A stretch of DNA of 64,000 nt from Acetanaerobacterium elongatum (GTDB lineage Bacteria; Bacillota; Clostridia; Oscillospirales; Ruminococcaceae): contig NZ_FNID01000011.1 in the NCBI RefSeq assembly GCF_900103835.1, positions 26,422-90,421 on the forward strand. The letters are read 5' to 3'. This document shows positions 1 to 9,086 of this stretch, piece after piece (position 1 is the first letter of the stretch; every line of letters begins with the position of its first letter). The position numbers and the translations under genes were made by a program. The notes below the pieces were generated by a model. That model did no database searches, had not been told where the DNA came from, and saw only the letters and a program-made list of their open reading frames with translations.

Positions 1-247
1 TCCTCACCATTTCACGTTTAAGATTTACAAGCCTGTCGATATCACGGTTGATTTCAGCTTGCAGGTCGATAATCTTAGCTATAGCATCAGCCATCGTTGA
101 TGTGCTGCGATTCGGATTTCGCGGCATACCAGTGAGGGTGTAGGTGCATTTCGTAGCCAATTCATTTAGTGAAGCTATTTGCTCTAGCTTTGAATTGATA
201 CGATGGTCGAGGCGATATGCCTGTCCGAGATATTCTTTTGCCGTCAT
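1..247 (-). CDS. DUF1492-family phage protein (C-terminus off the window)
   Basis: The reading frame opens with MTAKEYLGQAYRLDHRI and stays open to the window edge, so about 82 residues are visible and the C-terminus is missing. The alternating charged and leucine-rich composition and the phrase LTGMPRNPNRSTSTMADAI match what I remember of DUF1492, a small helical protein found at the late end of early modules in clostridial and streptococcal prophages. Its function is unknown. Its start codon overlaps the stop of the upstream 73-residue gene, which suggests translational coupling. It closes the minus-strand prophage module in this window. Confidence 0.75.
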   Translation of the reverse strand, partial: MTAKEYLGQAYRLDHRINSKLEQIASLNELATKCTYTLTGMPRNPNRSTSTMADAIAKIIDLQAEINRDIDRLVNLKREMVR

Positions 248-465
248 ACTGCCACCTCCTTATCAAGACGCTTGACAAGAAGTTCTGGATCAAGGTTTGT
301 TAAAACACGAAACCAGTCAGAGTGAAAGAAGCGAAGAATACTTCTTTTTTCCCGTAGGGCATCGCGGTGATAAGGATGCATGGATAGCACGCGGAGCGAT
401 TTGCGATAATCCTCAACGGCTCTCAAGATGACAGCGTTTGCTAAGTTTTCATATGGTGTGTTCAT
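244..465 (-). CDS. small phage protein of unknown function (73 aa)
   Basis: The start MNTPYENLANAV is chosen because a good ribosome binding site (cggaggta) precedes this ATG. The longer frame upstream runs antisense through the helicase gene's 3' end without support. The 73-residue product is basic and helical, with no recognised domain; similar small proteins sit between the SNF2-like helicase and DUF1492 in related prophages. It overlaps the next gene by 4 bases. Role unknown. Confidence 0.7.
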   Translation of the reverse strand: MNTPYENLANAVILRAVEDYRKSLRVLSMHPYHRDALREKRSILRFFHSDWFRVLTNLDPELLVKRLDKEVAV

Positions 466-524
466 AATCTGTACCTCCGAATTTTTTGTTTCTCTCGGAT
501 TGGCACGGATTGTCGTTGATTGTC

Positions 525-1889
525 TCAGATGTGCAGGTCGGCTTTTACCGCATCGATCAGCGCCGCTTGAGTACTGTCCTTCTTGGACAATACCTTCAGA
601 ATCCGCTCGTCGATTGTGCCTTTGGTAACGATGTGCTGCACCACAACCGTTTCGGCGCTTTGTCCCTGCCGCCAGAGTCGGGCGTTGGTCTGCTGATACA
701 ATTCCAGCGACCATGTCAGCCCGAACCAGATGATGCAGGAGCCGCCGTTTTGAAGATTTAAACCGTGACCGGCAGAAACTGGGTGGATAAGCGCTACAGG
801 AAGCTCACCGTCGTTCCAACGCTTGATGCTCTCGGAACTGTCCAACTTGGAGAACGGAACATGTAGCTTATTCAGCCGCTCTGTTATGCGAGCAAGGTCA
901 TGTTTGAACCAATAAGCTACCAGAAGTGGTTTTCCACCAGCGGCTTCAATAATGTCCTCCAGTGCGTCCAATTTCCGGTCGTGAAGATTCACGGTACTGC
1001 CATCGTCGGTGTAGATTGTGCCGTTTGCCATTTGACAGAGCTTTCCGGTGAGAGCAGCTGCGTTTGCGGCGGTGATCTCGCTGTCCTGAAGCTGTAGGAC
1101 GAGGTCTTGCTTCAGGCTGTCATATCGTTTACGTTCCTCATCGGATAGCCTGACGGTATATTCGCTGCTGACCAGCTCCGGCATTTTCAAAAGGTCGGTG
1201 GAGCGCATGGAAATGGTGATGTCCGCTATCTTGTTATAGATGCGTTGTTCCGCTCCGGGAAGAGGTTTGTAGGTAAAGATGACCTGCCCATTGCGCTTGT
1301 CTGGCTGGAAGTATTCAAGCCGATAGTGGCTGATAAACCTTCCGAGCCGAGTGCCCATGTCCAGCAGCCGAAATTCTGCCCATAAATCCATGAGACCGTT
1401 GCTGCTGGGAGTACCGGTTAGCCCAATGATGCGCTTGATCGTGGGGCGAACCTTCATCAATGCCCTGAAGCGTTTTGCCTGATAGTTTTTGAAGGAGGAC
1501 AGCTCATCGACAACCACGGTGTCATAGTTAAAAGGCAGTTTGCTGTCCTCAATCAGCCACTGAATATTTTCTCGGTTGATGATATAGATGTCAGCAGGCT
1601 TCATGAGTGCCGCACGACGTTCCGCTTCGGTGCCGACAGCCACGGAGCAGATGAGGTTTTGTAGGTGATCCCACTTATCCGCTTCAGAAAGCCATGTGTC
1701 CCGTGCTACTCGTAATGGGGCGATGACCAGAATGCGATGCGCTTCGAAGCTGTCAAACAGCAGGTTATTCAGCGCCGTCAACGTGATGCTCGTTTTGCCA
1801 ATGCCCATATCCAAGAGAACGGCGGAGATCGGATGCTCCTCGATGTAACGGGTTGCGTAGGTCTGGTAGTTATGAGGTTCGTATTTCAT
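525..1889 (-). CDS. SNF2-type DEAD/DEAH-box helicase, phage
   Basis: A 454-residue superfamily 2 helicase of the compact phage SNF2-like type. Visible motifs are Walker A (LLDMGIGKTS, about residues 25-34), a Walker B-like VVDELSSFKN, motif III region GLTGTPSSN, and the C-terminal QTNARLWRQGQ box carrying arginine-finger residues. It probably remodels DNA during phage replication or recombination. The start MKYEPHNYQ is preferred over an ATG 39 bases upstream because ggaggg stands just ahead of it. Its 5' end overlaps the VRR-NUC gene by 20 bases, so the two are likely co-translated; this helicase/VRR-NUC pairing is standard in Firmicutes prophages. Confidence 0.9.
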   Translation of the reverse strand: MKYEPHNYQTYATRYIEEHPISAVLLDMGIGKTSITLTALNNLLFDSFEAHRILVIAPLRVARDTWLSEADKWDHLQNLICSVAVGTEAERRAALMKPADIYIINRENIQWLIEDSKLPFNYDTVVVDELSSFKNYQAKRFRALMKVRPTIKRIIGLTGTPSSNGLMDLWAEFRLLDMGTRLGRFISHYRLEYFQPDKRNGQVIFTYKPLPGAEQRIYNKIADITISMRSTDLLKMPELVSSEYTVRLSDEERKRYDSLKQDLVLQLQDSEITAANAAALTGKLCQMANGTIYTDDGSTVNLHDRKLDALEDIIEAAGGKPLLVAYWFKHDLARITERLNKLHVPFSKLDSSESIKRWNDGELPVALIHPVSAGHGLNLQNGGSCIIWFGLTWSLELYQQTNARLWRQGQSAETVVVQHIVTKGTIDERILKVLSKKDSTQAALIDAVKADLHI

Positions 1890-2151
1890 CGAGAATCCCT
1901 CCAATCTGCTGTTCATCATCAAGTACATACACCTTGAAGCCGAGCCGCCGAAGCAGTCCGTGTCTCGCTATCTGTAATGGACGCGGCTTCTCTCCTGGGA
2001 CCTTTACTTCCACGAAGCCAATATGACCATCCGGTATAAGCACAATACGGTCAGGCATTCCATCGAAACCGGGAGAAACAAACTTCAGGGCGATACCACC
2101 AGCGGATTTGACTGACTGAACCAGTTTTTTCTCTATTGCTTTTTCTCTCAT
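1870..2151 (-). CDS. VRR-NUC domain nuclease, phage
   Basis: A 93-residue single-domain protein of the VRR-NUC branch of the PD-(D/E)XK nuclease fold. The core is seen in FDGMPDRIVLIPDGHIGFVEVK, where D (MPD), E and K (VEVK) are the expected metal-binding residues, with an N-terminal glutamate helix (REKAIEKKLV). Such proteins are predicted structure-selective DNA nucleases acting with the adjacent helicase. It is followed, with overlap, by the SNF2-type helicase. Confidence 0.88.
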   Translation of the reverse strand: MREKAIEKKLVQSVKSAGGIALKFVSPGFDGMPDRIVLIPDGHIGFVEVKVPGEKPRPLQIARHGLLRRLGFKVYVLDDEQQIGGILDEIRTS

Positions 2152-2182
2152 ATTCGTTCACTCCATCAGAGATTTTTATAGG

Positions 2183-2282
2183 TGGGGTAACCTCGACGCA
2201 CGTCATATCTAAAACTTTTCCTAGAGCAATTTTTTTGTCCCTAAGAGACTTTTTGTATATGACCTTTATCGAGGTTACCCCA
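2183..2282. repeat. long-armed inverted repeat in a phage intergenic gap
   Basis: A perfect 14-bp inverted repeat (tggggtaacctcga at 2183-2196; its complement at 2269-2282) encloses 72 bases. Inner arms gtcatat (2202-2208) and atatgac (2257-2263) extend the pairing. It fills the gap between the primase-helicase and the VRR-NUC gene. It could be an RNA stem affecting the minus-strand transcript or a protein-binding site; nothing here decides. Confidence 0.7.
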
Positions 2283-2290
2283 TAGTCCTC

Positions 2291-4564
2291 TTAGGTCAGA
2301 AATTTCTCAAAATCTTCATCGTCGGTTTTTATCCTCAGTCCGGCGAAGAAACGCTTGTTTTTCACCTTGATACGGCTATATCCAGCAGCCTCCAGAGCGG
2401 AATAGAAGTCTGTAGTACTACGGATATATTCGTTGGTATCAATGCAATAATTCCGATAGGCCTGATAAAGCACACTGGAGCTCTCGCGGAAGCTGGCATC
2501 AAGCTCACATTTGTCCTCAAGGAAATGGGCAAACCAGTCGTTCTGCGCCCGGTACTCCGCGATAGCTCTCTGCACACATTCTGGCACAGGGATTTTGTAG
2601 TTCAGCGCAATGACCTTCTTGGCACCTTCGATAACCCAAGCCAATATGCTTTCACCGGCGTTCTGATAAAGATACTCGCTATAGTTCTTGATGTCGCTGC
2701 TGCCATCAATCTTGGCGTCGAAAGGGATCACGATTAGCCTGCGCCAGATACCATCATCCGAAGCACTAACCTTTGGCAGGTGATTTGTATAAAGCACCAG
2801 TGTGTGACAGGGCGTGAAGCTAAACGGGTCCTTATACTTTTTCTCGGCAAACACATCATCAGTAGAGCAGAGTTGTTTCACGATAGAGTCGTTGAGCCGA
2901 GCACCTTCCTGTAGTTCTGCAGCGATGAGCAGGCGCTTTCCCTTAACCTCCGCCATCTCCGGTTTGATGTTGCGACGACAACCTACTGTTAAGGTATCAG
3001 CAGAGATGTTGCCGCTGTAGAGTCCAAGCACACGAGAGACGGCATTCCAGAAGGTAGACTTGCCGTTTCGCCCGCCTCCGTAAGCTATGATCAGAGCTTC
3101 TACATATACCTTGCCGATGGCAGCCAGCCCGCAGATCATCTGCACATAGTCGATAAGTTCCTGTTTTCCACAGAAGATGAGGTTTAAGCTATCTTGCCAA
3201 ATCTGTGCTCCCTTATTGCCGGGCGATACTGAGGTCATTTTTGTGATAAAGTCATCCGGCGAATGTTCCCGCGCTCCATCCATACCTTTTCGCAAGTCGT
3301 AAGTAGCGGCGGGTGTGCAGAGCAGGAAACAGTCTGCGTCAAGGTCGCGAGGTGAGATTTCCAGCATGGGCCGCGACTCCTTCAGTGTTGCAGTGATGTT
3401 CTTGGAGTCTCGGCGTCGAATAACGAAGGCCTGATATGCCTTCGCTGCAAGGAAAGCCTTATAAGCCTCAAGCTGCGAATCGTTCATCAGGCTTTCAGCT
3501 TTGCTTTTGGATGCGCCTTCGAGAATTGTCTGACCGCCGTTTTCCGTCAGCAGCTTCATCGCTGCCAGCAGATCTTTGGTGGCTTCCTCCAATTGTCGAC
3601 GGGTCAGTTCGTGTGCGACTGCCTGTGCGCCAGGCTCACTTTCCTGCCAGTAGTGTTCGTTGTAACGGATAAAATGTGTTGCGGGTGAATATCGCAATTC
3701 ACCGGAGAAGTGCTTTGCCAGCACTTCAGCTTGGCCCACATCTGAGAAGTCACCGGGCTTATATGAAACGGGATCGTTATATGTCTCTGGCGGAATATAT
3801 CCGTCCTGCTGCTGTACCTTTGCTAAGAAACGTTGTGCGCTGTGCCAGATAATCGAAAGCTCAAAGTCCGGGAGTGGAGGATCGCATTTAGCAGCCTCTT
3901 CCATAAATGCCTGATACGCATCTTCGCTGTCACCGTATTTCTTGATGACCCGACCAGCAAAGCGGGAGAGTGTAGCGTTGCGGCTACCCTCCGGAATAAC
4001 CTGACTGGCACTATACCCGCTAGCCATATTTGCATCGAAATCTTCACCCGCCAAGAAGGCCGTTAGATTTATACAGCCCTCGTGAATTTCCACCTGCGGC
4101 GAGTTGGTGCCGAAAAAGAAACGAGCAGCGTCCAGCGCTTTCGTGTCGAAATATGGAAAGATGGCGTTGACTAGCTTTTTCATGTCGCTATAACAGGTCG
4201 CGTCGGTGACCCGGTCAATGGGAAACAGCACATGGAACTTAGGTCGAGCAGGCTTTCCGTTTTTCTCGCGCATATGTGATCGACTATAGTGAATGGCAAA
4301 TGTGACGCCGGGAAAAGCTGCTTCCACATCAGCAGGCTGCATCCATTCGTCAGGGTTCTCGGAGTGGTCATTGTCACAGTCCACCGGCAGGCAGTCGCTA
4401 CCTATGAAGTTATCGCCGCTACGATAGTTGTTGCGGTATTCCGCGCAAACATAATCCCGACTGACCGCAGAACAAAGATCCGCTGCATCGGTTATCTCTG
4501 CTTTATGCGGATAGGAGCAGTTGCCGGGATTACCAATGAAGTCAGAATGATATATGGTAAACAT
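2291..4564 (-). CDS. phage primase-helicase (prim-pol plus D5/VirE-type ATPase)
   Basis: A 757-residue replication protein. The N-terminal part carries archaeo-eukaryotic primase-like motifs (PVDCDNDH near residue 58 and RPKFHVLFPI about 55 residues later). A D5_N-like linker follows, then a superfamily 3 helicase domain with Walker A YGGGRNGKST near residue 497 and Walker B-like KRLLIAAEL. The protein would prime and unwind phage DNA at the replication origin. Its ATG overlaps the end of the DUF4406 gene by 23 bases, which indicates operon organisation. It differs from single-domain primases in combining both activities, as is usual for poxvirus D5/P4-like phage proteins. Confidence 0.9.
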   Translation of the reverse strand: MFTIYHSDFIGNPGNCSYPHKAEITDAADLCSAVSRDYVCAEYRNNYRSGDNFIGSDCLPVDCDNDHSENPDEWMQPADVEAAFPGVTFAIHYSRSHMREKNGKPARPKFHVLFPIDRVTDATCYSDMKKLVNAIFPYFDTKALDAARFFFGTNSPQVEIHEGCINLTAFLAGEDFDANMASGYSASQVIPEGSRNATLSRFAGRVIKKYGDSEDAYQAFMEEAAKCDPPLPDFELSIIWHSAQRFLAKVQQQDGYIPPETYNDPVSYKPGDFSDVGQAEVLAKHFSGELRYSPATHFIRYNEHYWQESEPGAQAVAHELTRRQLEEATKDLLAAMKLLTENGGQTILEGASKSKAESLMNDSQLEAYKAFLAAKAYQAFVIRRRDSKNITATLKESRPMLEISPRDLDADCFLLCTPAATYDLRKGMDGAREHSPDDFITKMTSVSPGNKGAQIWQDSLNLIFCGKQELIDYVQMICGLAAIGKVYVEALIIAYGGGRNGKSTFWNAVSRVLGLYSGNISADTLTVGCRRNIKPEMAEVKGKRLLIAAELQEGARLNDSIVKQLCSTDDVFAEKKYKDPFSFTPCHTLVLYTNHLPKVSASDDGIWRRLIVIPFDAKIDGSSDIKNYSEYLYQNAGESILAWVIEGAKKVIALNYKIPVPECVQRAIAEYRAQNDWFAHFLEDKCELDASFRESSSVLYQAYRNYCIDTNEYIRSTTDFYSALEAAGYSRIKVKNKRFFAGLRIKTDDEDFEKFLT

Positions 4565-4985
4565 CTTGAACCTCCTCCAAATCTTCTGTGAAGTAGCGCA
4601 GGCGGTAGTTTTTCCACCTGGCTCTTTTGATCTCTGTCTGCATGCCGGGAGAGATTGCGCTGCCGAACACCCACACTTCGGAGCATTTGCTCATCAGGGC
4701 ATTTCCAAAGAATAATCCCAGTTCACGCTCTTGCGGGTTGGTGTCGTCCATAAACTGTGGAAAGAGCAGATGCGGTGCGATTGGTATGAATCCCTTGCCC
4801 ACAGCGAAACGGCAATAATCCCGTGCAGCTTTTACATTTTTTTCGATGTCTCCCGCATAAGGAGAGCAGATATATACGATTGGCCAGAAAGCGCGGAGTG
4901 CGCGTTCCTCTTTCTCGATCAGCGACAGGGCTTCGTAGGCGGTTGGGTCGGGGTAACCCTCGCTATTGCGTTTATCTATACTCAT
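4542..4985 (-). CDS. DUF4406 protein (nucleoside deoxyribosyltransferase-like fold)
   Basis: A 147-residue protein with the pattern VYICSPYAGDIEKNVKAA, then FIPIAPHLLFPQFMDD and EVWVFGSAISPGM, characteristic of the DUF4406/YtoQ-like branch of the nucleoside 2-deoxyribosyltransferase fold. Phage members are thought to act in nucleotide metabolism, but no activity is established. The start MSIDKRN follows a strong aaaggagg site. The gene lies between DNA polymerase and primase, and a 31-bp repeated element stands about 45 bases upstream of its start. Confidence 0.8.
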   Translation of the reverse strand: MSIDKRNSEGYPDPTAYEALSLIEKEERALRAFWPIVYICSPYAGDIEKNVKAARDYCRFAVGKGFIPIAPHLLFPQFMDDTNPQERELGLFFGNALMSKCSEVWVFGSAISPGMQTEIKRARWKNYRLRYFTEDLEEVQDVYHISF

Positions 4986-5029
4986 TGAGAGCCTCCTTTC
5001 ACGATGGGCTTCTTGTCCATCTCTAATAT

Positions 5030-5060
5030 CCACTGGAAAAAAGGAAGCCTATCGTACAAA
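5030..5060 (-). repeat. 31-bp repeated intergenic element, copy 1
   Basis: This segment matches 9276-9306 at 30 of 31 positions. Both copies lie in short intergenic gaps immediately upstream (in minus-strand sense) of a gene start, and both are followed by a ribosome binding site. On the minus strand the element includes TACGATAGGC and CTTTTTTCCAGTGG. It could be a phage promoter, a processing site or another regulatory element. Confidence 0.7.
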
Positions 5061-5065
5061 TATTT

Positions 5066-7006
5066 TTAATCTTTTTTATAGAAATCCGTCTCGTAGCCAT
5101 CGGCACGGAGCTGCAGGCCTTTAGCCCACGGTGGCGTCCTGCCCATCTGTTCACAGACAGATGCAAGTGACATACTCGGGTCGGCTTCGATGACAACCTC
5201 GTCGTGAATATGCATGACAATGGAGCAGCGCCGAAGCGTCTGCATCGCATAACAGAGAATATCGCGGGCAGTCGCCTGAACAATGTTCTCCACTAACTTA
5301 GGTCCGTAGGAGTCCAATCGTTCCCATTTCTTCGTGCTACCAACACCTTCGTAGGTGATGCAGCTCCCTCCGAACTTGTTTTCACCGATACGAGGCTTCA
5401 CATAGGCAAGCCGTCTGCCGCTTGGCAGCGTGATAAACAACATTCCACTATGGCAAGTGAAGGTGATACCGTGTGTCGAGTTGGTGTGTTTATAGCGAAC
5501 TGCTTCCATGGCGGCCTTGTCCACATCCCACCAGAACTTCACGATGTGGGGATTCGACTGCCGCCATGCATCTACCAGCAAAGGGAGCTCTTCTTCGGCA
5601 AGTCCCATATCAAGAGCACCCATCGCCTTGAGCGCACCGACTGAGCCTCCATATCCGAGTGCCAATTCTGCGATCTTGCCTTTCTGCCGTAGGTGACCAT
5701 TGATGCCGTGCTTCTCGACCGGTACTTTGAACATCTGAGATGCAGAGGCACAGTAGATATCTCCGCCTTTAGCAAACACATCCTGACGCCATTGCTCATC
5801 GGCAAGCCACGCGATTACACGGGCTTCGATGGCGCTGAAGTCTGAAACGATGAGCTTTGCACCAGTTCTCGGTACAAATGTGGTACGGATAAGTTGGGAA
5901 AGCGTGTCCGGGACATCTTCGTAGAGCATTTTGAGAGCGACAAAATCTCCGCAGCGAACAAGTGAGCGGGCCTCAGCCAAATCCTCCAGATGGTTCTGAG
6001 GCAGGTTTTGCATTTGGATTAGGCGACCTGCCCAGCGACCGGTGCGGTTTGCCCCGAAAAACTGAAACATACCGCGAGCTCTGCCATCAGAGCAGACCGC
6101 GTTTTCCATCGCCTGATACTTTTTCACCGAGGACTTAGCGAGCTGCTGTCTGAGGGAAAGCACCTCCGCAAGCTCAGGTGGCGCGGATCTCAAGAGCTCC
6201 ACGACTGCCTTTTTACCGAGCGTGTCGGTCTCCATGCCATTGTTCGAGAGCCACTGTTTCATCTGCTGCACGGAGTTTGGATTATCCAACTCGGTCAGCC
6301 TCTTCATAGCCACAGTCAGCTCAGAACGGGAACGACCATCAATGTCGATGGCTTCCTTCACTAGCGTCATATCCAGAGCGACGCCTCGGTCGTTGATCTC
6401 TTGGTCGAGGTTATACTCGTCCCAGACGCTGTCTGGCACAGGGAACTTAGAGAGCTTTGCCTGTATGGACATCTCGGTCTCCACATCTCGGACGTTATAT
6501 TTCTTGAACGCCAGCCACTTATCCGGCGCATGATAAGGAAAATTTCGGATGCGCTGGCCATTTGCTTTTGTCGGAGAGCAGGGCTGGCAGAAGAACTTGA
6601 TGAGGTCCTTGCCTTCGGTCAGTTTTTGCTTATCCAGATTGAGTACAGAGCCGACGCCTTCCAGCGAAAGAGGCAATCCCATCGTCGCCGCCCACACCAT
6701 AGAGCAGCGCCACGAAACAGGATTAATGTATTCGCCAGTCGGGAGCCCCAAAAATCGTGAGAGACAGGTCCTCTCAAAGTTGGCGTTGAAAGCCCATTTT
6801 GTCACAGTTTCGTCGGTTAGAGCGGTTATAACATCGCCAGGAATTTTCTCGCCGCAGGCAAGATCAATAACCTGCACAGCACCACCGTCCACGGAGTAGC
6901 CGAACAGTAATATTTCAAAATCCGGTGCTTCAACATAGCGGTACACACCGGATTTAGCAAGATTGACACTTGAAAAGGTTTCTATATCTATACTGAGTGA
7001 TTTCAT
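5066..7006 (-). CDS. DNA polymerase, family A (phage)
   Basis: A 646-residue DNA polymerase I-type enzyme without a 5' nuclease domain. The 3'-5' proofreading domain begins with LSIDIETFSSVNLAKSG (Exo I, DIE). Polymerase motif A is LIVSDFSAIEARVIAWL, motif B is RQKGKIAELALGYGG and motif C is VMHIHDEVVIE, all with the expected catalytic acidic residues. It would replicate the phage genome. The start MKSLSIDIE is favoured because the conserved exonuclease motif begins there and aaggga precedes it; the 18 residues upstream are not conserved. Same strand and order as the DUF2815 and DUF2800 genes. Confidence 0.95.
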   Translation of the reverse strand: MKSLSIDIETFSSVNLAKSGVYRYVEAPDFEILLFGYSVDGGAVQVIDLACGEKIPGDVITALTDETVTKWAFNANFERTCLSRFLGLPTGEYINPVSWRCSMVWAATMGLPLSLEGVGSVLNLDKQKLTEGKDLIKFFCQPCSPTKANGQRIRNFPYHAPDKWLAFKKYNVRDVETEMSIQAKLSKFPVPDSVWDEYNLDQEINDRGVALDMTLVKEAIDIDGRSRSELTVAMKRLTELDNPNSVQQMKQWLSNNGMETDTLGKKAVVELLRSAPPELAEVLSLRQQLAKSSVKKYQAMENAVCSDGRARGMFQFFGANRTGRWAGRLIQMQNLPQNHLEDLAEARSLVRCGDFVALKMLYEDVPDTLSQLIRTTFVPRTGAKLIVSDFSAIEARVIAWLADEQWRQDVFAKGGDIYCASASQMFKVPVEKHGINGHLRQKGKIAELALGYGGSVGALKAMGALDMGLAEEELPLLVDAWRQSNPHIVKFWWDVDKAAMEAVRYKHTNSTHGITFTCHSGMLFITLPSGRRLAYVKPRIGENKFGGSCITYEGVGSTKKWERLDSYGPKLVENIVQATARDILCYAMQTLRRCSIVMHIHDEVVIEADPSMSLASVCEQMGRTPPWAKGLQLRADGYETDFYKKD

Positions 7007-7077
7007 ATACACTGTCCCTTCATATACCCCAGATAGGGTGACAGGCATAAGGCCCGCCACCCTTGAGGTTCTGGTTT

Positions 7078-7653
7078 TCAGGCGAGGAAGTCCTCGTCAT
7101 CATCGGTTGCGAAATCAGACTCGGCAGATGCCTTGCCACCAAGAGGATCACCGTCGCGCACCTTCTGCAGGTTGTTCAGACCGCAGGCGATGCCTTTATT
7201 GCCATTGCTGTTAAATGCATAGAAGCTGATGCTGGCACGACCGTACACACCGGAGTAGACCTCGGAACGGGTTAGAATCGGATTGCGGTCGACATCCACA
7301 ATGCCGGGTGCCGTGGTTGCATTGGCGTTGATAAAGTAGGAGTTGGCGTAGGCTTCGTCGTCCGGACGTTCTGCATCACCATCACGAAGGGGTGTCTTGA
7401 GCGCCGCCAGCGGAGGCACTGTCTTACCGTTGCCCTTGAGCTTTGACTCACCCTCGTGGTAAGCCGCTTCGATAGCTGCCTTGATTTTTGCGACCGTCTT
7501 AGTATCGGACTTGGGGATTATGAGGCTGACGGAGAACTTCGGTGTACCGCCGTTGATACTTTTGGGCTCCCAGACGTTTGCATAAGACCAGCGGGTGTTG
7601 GGACCAGTGATAACCTTCATTGGGTTGTTGACTTTCGTAGTGCTGTTATTCAT
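7078..7653 (-). CDS. DUF2815 phage protein, probable ssDNA-binding protein
   Basis: A 191-residue protein beginning MNNSTTKVNNPMKVITGPN with the phrase TRWSYANVWEPKSINGGTPKFSVSL, a recognisable DUF2815 signature, and a strongly acidic tail (DFATDDDEDFLA). The acidic C-terminus and the position between polymerase and nuclease-like genes suggest a single-stranded DNA-binding role; this is inference from family context. The start is set by a ggagga site. It overlaps the end of the DUF2800 gene. Confidence 0.88.
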   Translation of the reverse strand: MNNSTTKVNNPMKVITGPNTRWSYANVWEPKSINGGTPKFSVSLIIPKSDTKTVAKIKAAIEAAYHEGESKLKGNGKTVPPLAALKTPLRDGDAERPDDEAYANSYFINANATTAPGIVDVDRNPILTRSEVYSGVYGRASISFYAFNSNGNKGIACGLNNLQKVRDGDPLGGKASAESDFATDDDEDFLA

Positions 7654-8785
7654 AATCGTTTTCCTCCATAAAATCATTTTTGGCTGTGTTCATCGCCGGG
7701 CGTTTATCGCTCTCCGGCACGAGCGTGGGTTTGCCCTGTGGCTTCTCTATATAGGTCGCGAGGAGTTCGTCAAAACGGGATTTTCCGAGCAACTTCTGCA
7801 TAGCGGTGACGCCCAAAACCTTGTGCTCATAAGGGTCAAAGCCAGCGTCAGTGACCACACCAGCGACTACCGTTTCATTTGTGTACCTGCGGTTCGAGCG
7901 GCCTTCGACCAGTTTCCAACCGTTCCACTTCTTACCGCTGATTGCCTGTTGAAGTGCGTATTCCTTAATGTCAGCTGCCCAGGTCACAAGATCGTCGGCG
8001 CGAACGAGGATTTCCTCGACTTCTTCATCAGTCAGCAGCGGCGGGAGCTTAAAGTCGTAACGAGCGAGCTCCATATTGGCATCTGCTCTGGCTCGGCATT
8101 CGTGTTTTGCTTTACAGAAGCCGCACCACTCACCGCACAGGAAGTTGCCGTCACCTGCGAAAGCAAGGTCAGCAGTGGGTTTTAGCACCTCATCTGCCCA
8201 GCGGTAAAGCTCGTCTTTTGAGATTTCGTAAGTACTGACATTGTCACGTCGGGGTTGATAGATGGTCATTCGTACCGAGTTGATGTCGTAGATACCATCA
8301 AACAGCTCAAGAGCGCCGAGCGCGTAACACTGCATCTGCGGGTTTTCCTCTGCACTTACGAGCACGCCCAGACCATGTTTGTAGTCAATGATCTGCAAGG
8401 TGCCGTCTGCGATGATGATGCAGTCGGCTGTGCCGAAGCCGGACTCTACCCAGCGGGAAAAGTCCACACGCTGTTCGATGAGAACAACAGGATCAGCGCA
8501 GGTCTGCTTTGCCGCTTCTACCTGTTCGAGTACATAAGCGGCGTATCCGGCGGCGCAGTCGTTCATTTCCTCGTTGAACCATATTAGGTTTTCGGTTGGG
8601 TCGGTTGCTTCCATGCCTAGTGCTTGGCGGAGTCTGAACTCACAAAGCGCGTGGGCATCAGTACCCTCGGCTGCATAATTACTGCCCTTGTCATCGTAGC
8701 TCTCACAGAGCCGAGCGGACGGTGGGCAGTGCAGCCAGCGGTCCGAGCTGGATGCGGAGAGAATAGCGTGTCCTTTAGGTGGCAT
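7646..8785 (-). CDS. DUF2800 protein, PD-(D/E)XK nuclease-like (phage)
   Basis: A 379-residue protein opening MPPKGHAILSASSSDRW, the standard DUF2800 start. Nuclease-like core motifs are visible in GFGTADCIIIADGTLQIIDYKHG (D, then D-x-K). A C-terminal cysteine set (FLCGEWCGFCKAKHEC) resembles the Fe-S cluster ligands of Cas4/AddB-type nucleases. It likely processes DNA ends during phage recombination, working with the neighbouring DUF2815 protein. It overlaps its neighbours on both sides by about 10 bases. Confidence 0.88.
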   Translation of the reverse strand: MPPKGHAILSASSSDRWLHCPPSARLCESYDDKGSNYAAEGTDAHALCEFRLRQALGMEATDPTENLIWFNEEMNDCAAGYAAYVLEQVEAAKQTCADPVVLIEQRVDFSRWVESGFGTADCIIIADGTLQIIDYKHGLGVLVSAEENPQMQCYALGALELFDGIYDINSVRMTIYQPRRDNVSTYEISKDELYRWADEVLKPTADLAFAGDGNFLCGEWCGFCKAKHECRARADANMELARYDFKLPPLLTDEEVEEILVRADDLVTWAADIKEYALQQAISGKKWNGWKLVEGRSNRRYTNETVVAGVVTDAGFDPYEHKVLGVTAMQKLLGKSRFDELLATYIEKPQGKPTLVPESDKRPAMNTAKNDFMEENDYE

Positions 8786-9086
8786 CGGTCAATCCCTCCA
8801 CATCTGCAAGTAGCGCCTTGTAGTTTGCCGGGTCAACGCCCGACAGCTTGTCGGCACAGTACTTCTGGAGCAGAGAGCGAATCTGAGCAGTGAAGCCCGC
8901 GCGGGACTTGTCTGCAAGAACAGCCCTGACCGCTTCCAGCGTTAGCACTGGCTCGGCAGGTGCGGCTTCCGGCTTCGACTCAAAGTTGCTGAACTGCTCT
9001 GCCAGCCAGTTAGCTGCGTCGTTGATAGCAGCAGCACACCTGCGCAGTTCTTCGATTGTCGCGGACATCTCGCTCACTTTGCTCAT
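8775..9086 (-). CDS. small phage protein, rrp5-like annotation family (103 aa)
   Basis: The product starts MSKVSEMSATIEELRRC and is helical, with an alanine/proline linker (SKPEAAPAEPVLTLEAV) and a C-terminal segment that resembles a small three-helix domain (SRAGFTAQIRSLLQKY). Homologues in clostridial phages are often labelled rRNA biogenesis protein rrp5, a name without experimental support in phages. It may be a DNA- or protein-binding adaptor for the DUF2800/DUF2815 module. It overlaps genes at both ends. Confidence 0.75.
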   Translation of the reverse strand: MSKVSEMSATIEELRRCAAAINDAANWLAEQFSNFESKPEAAPAEPVLTLEAVRAVLADKSRAGFTAQIRSLLQKYCADKLSGVDPANYKALLADVEGLTDAT

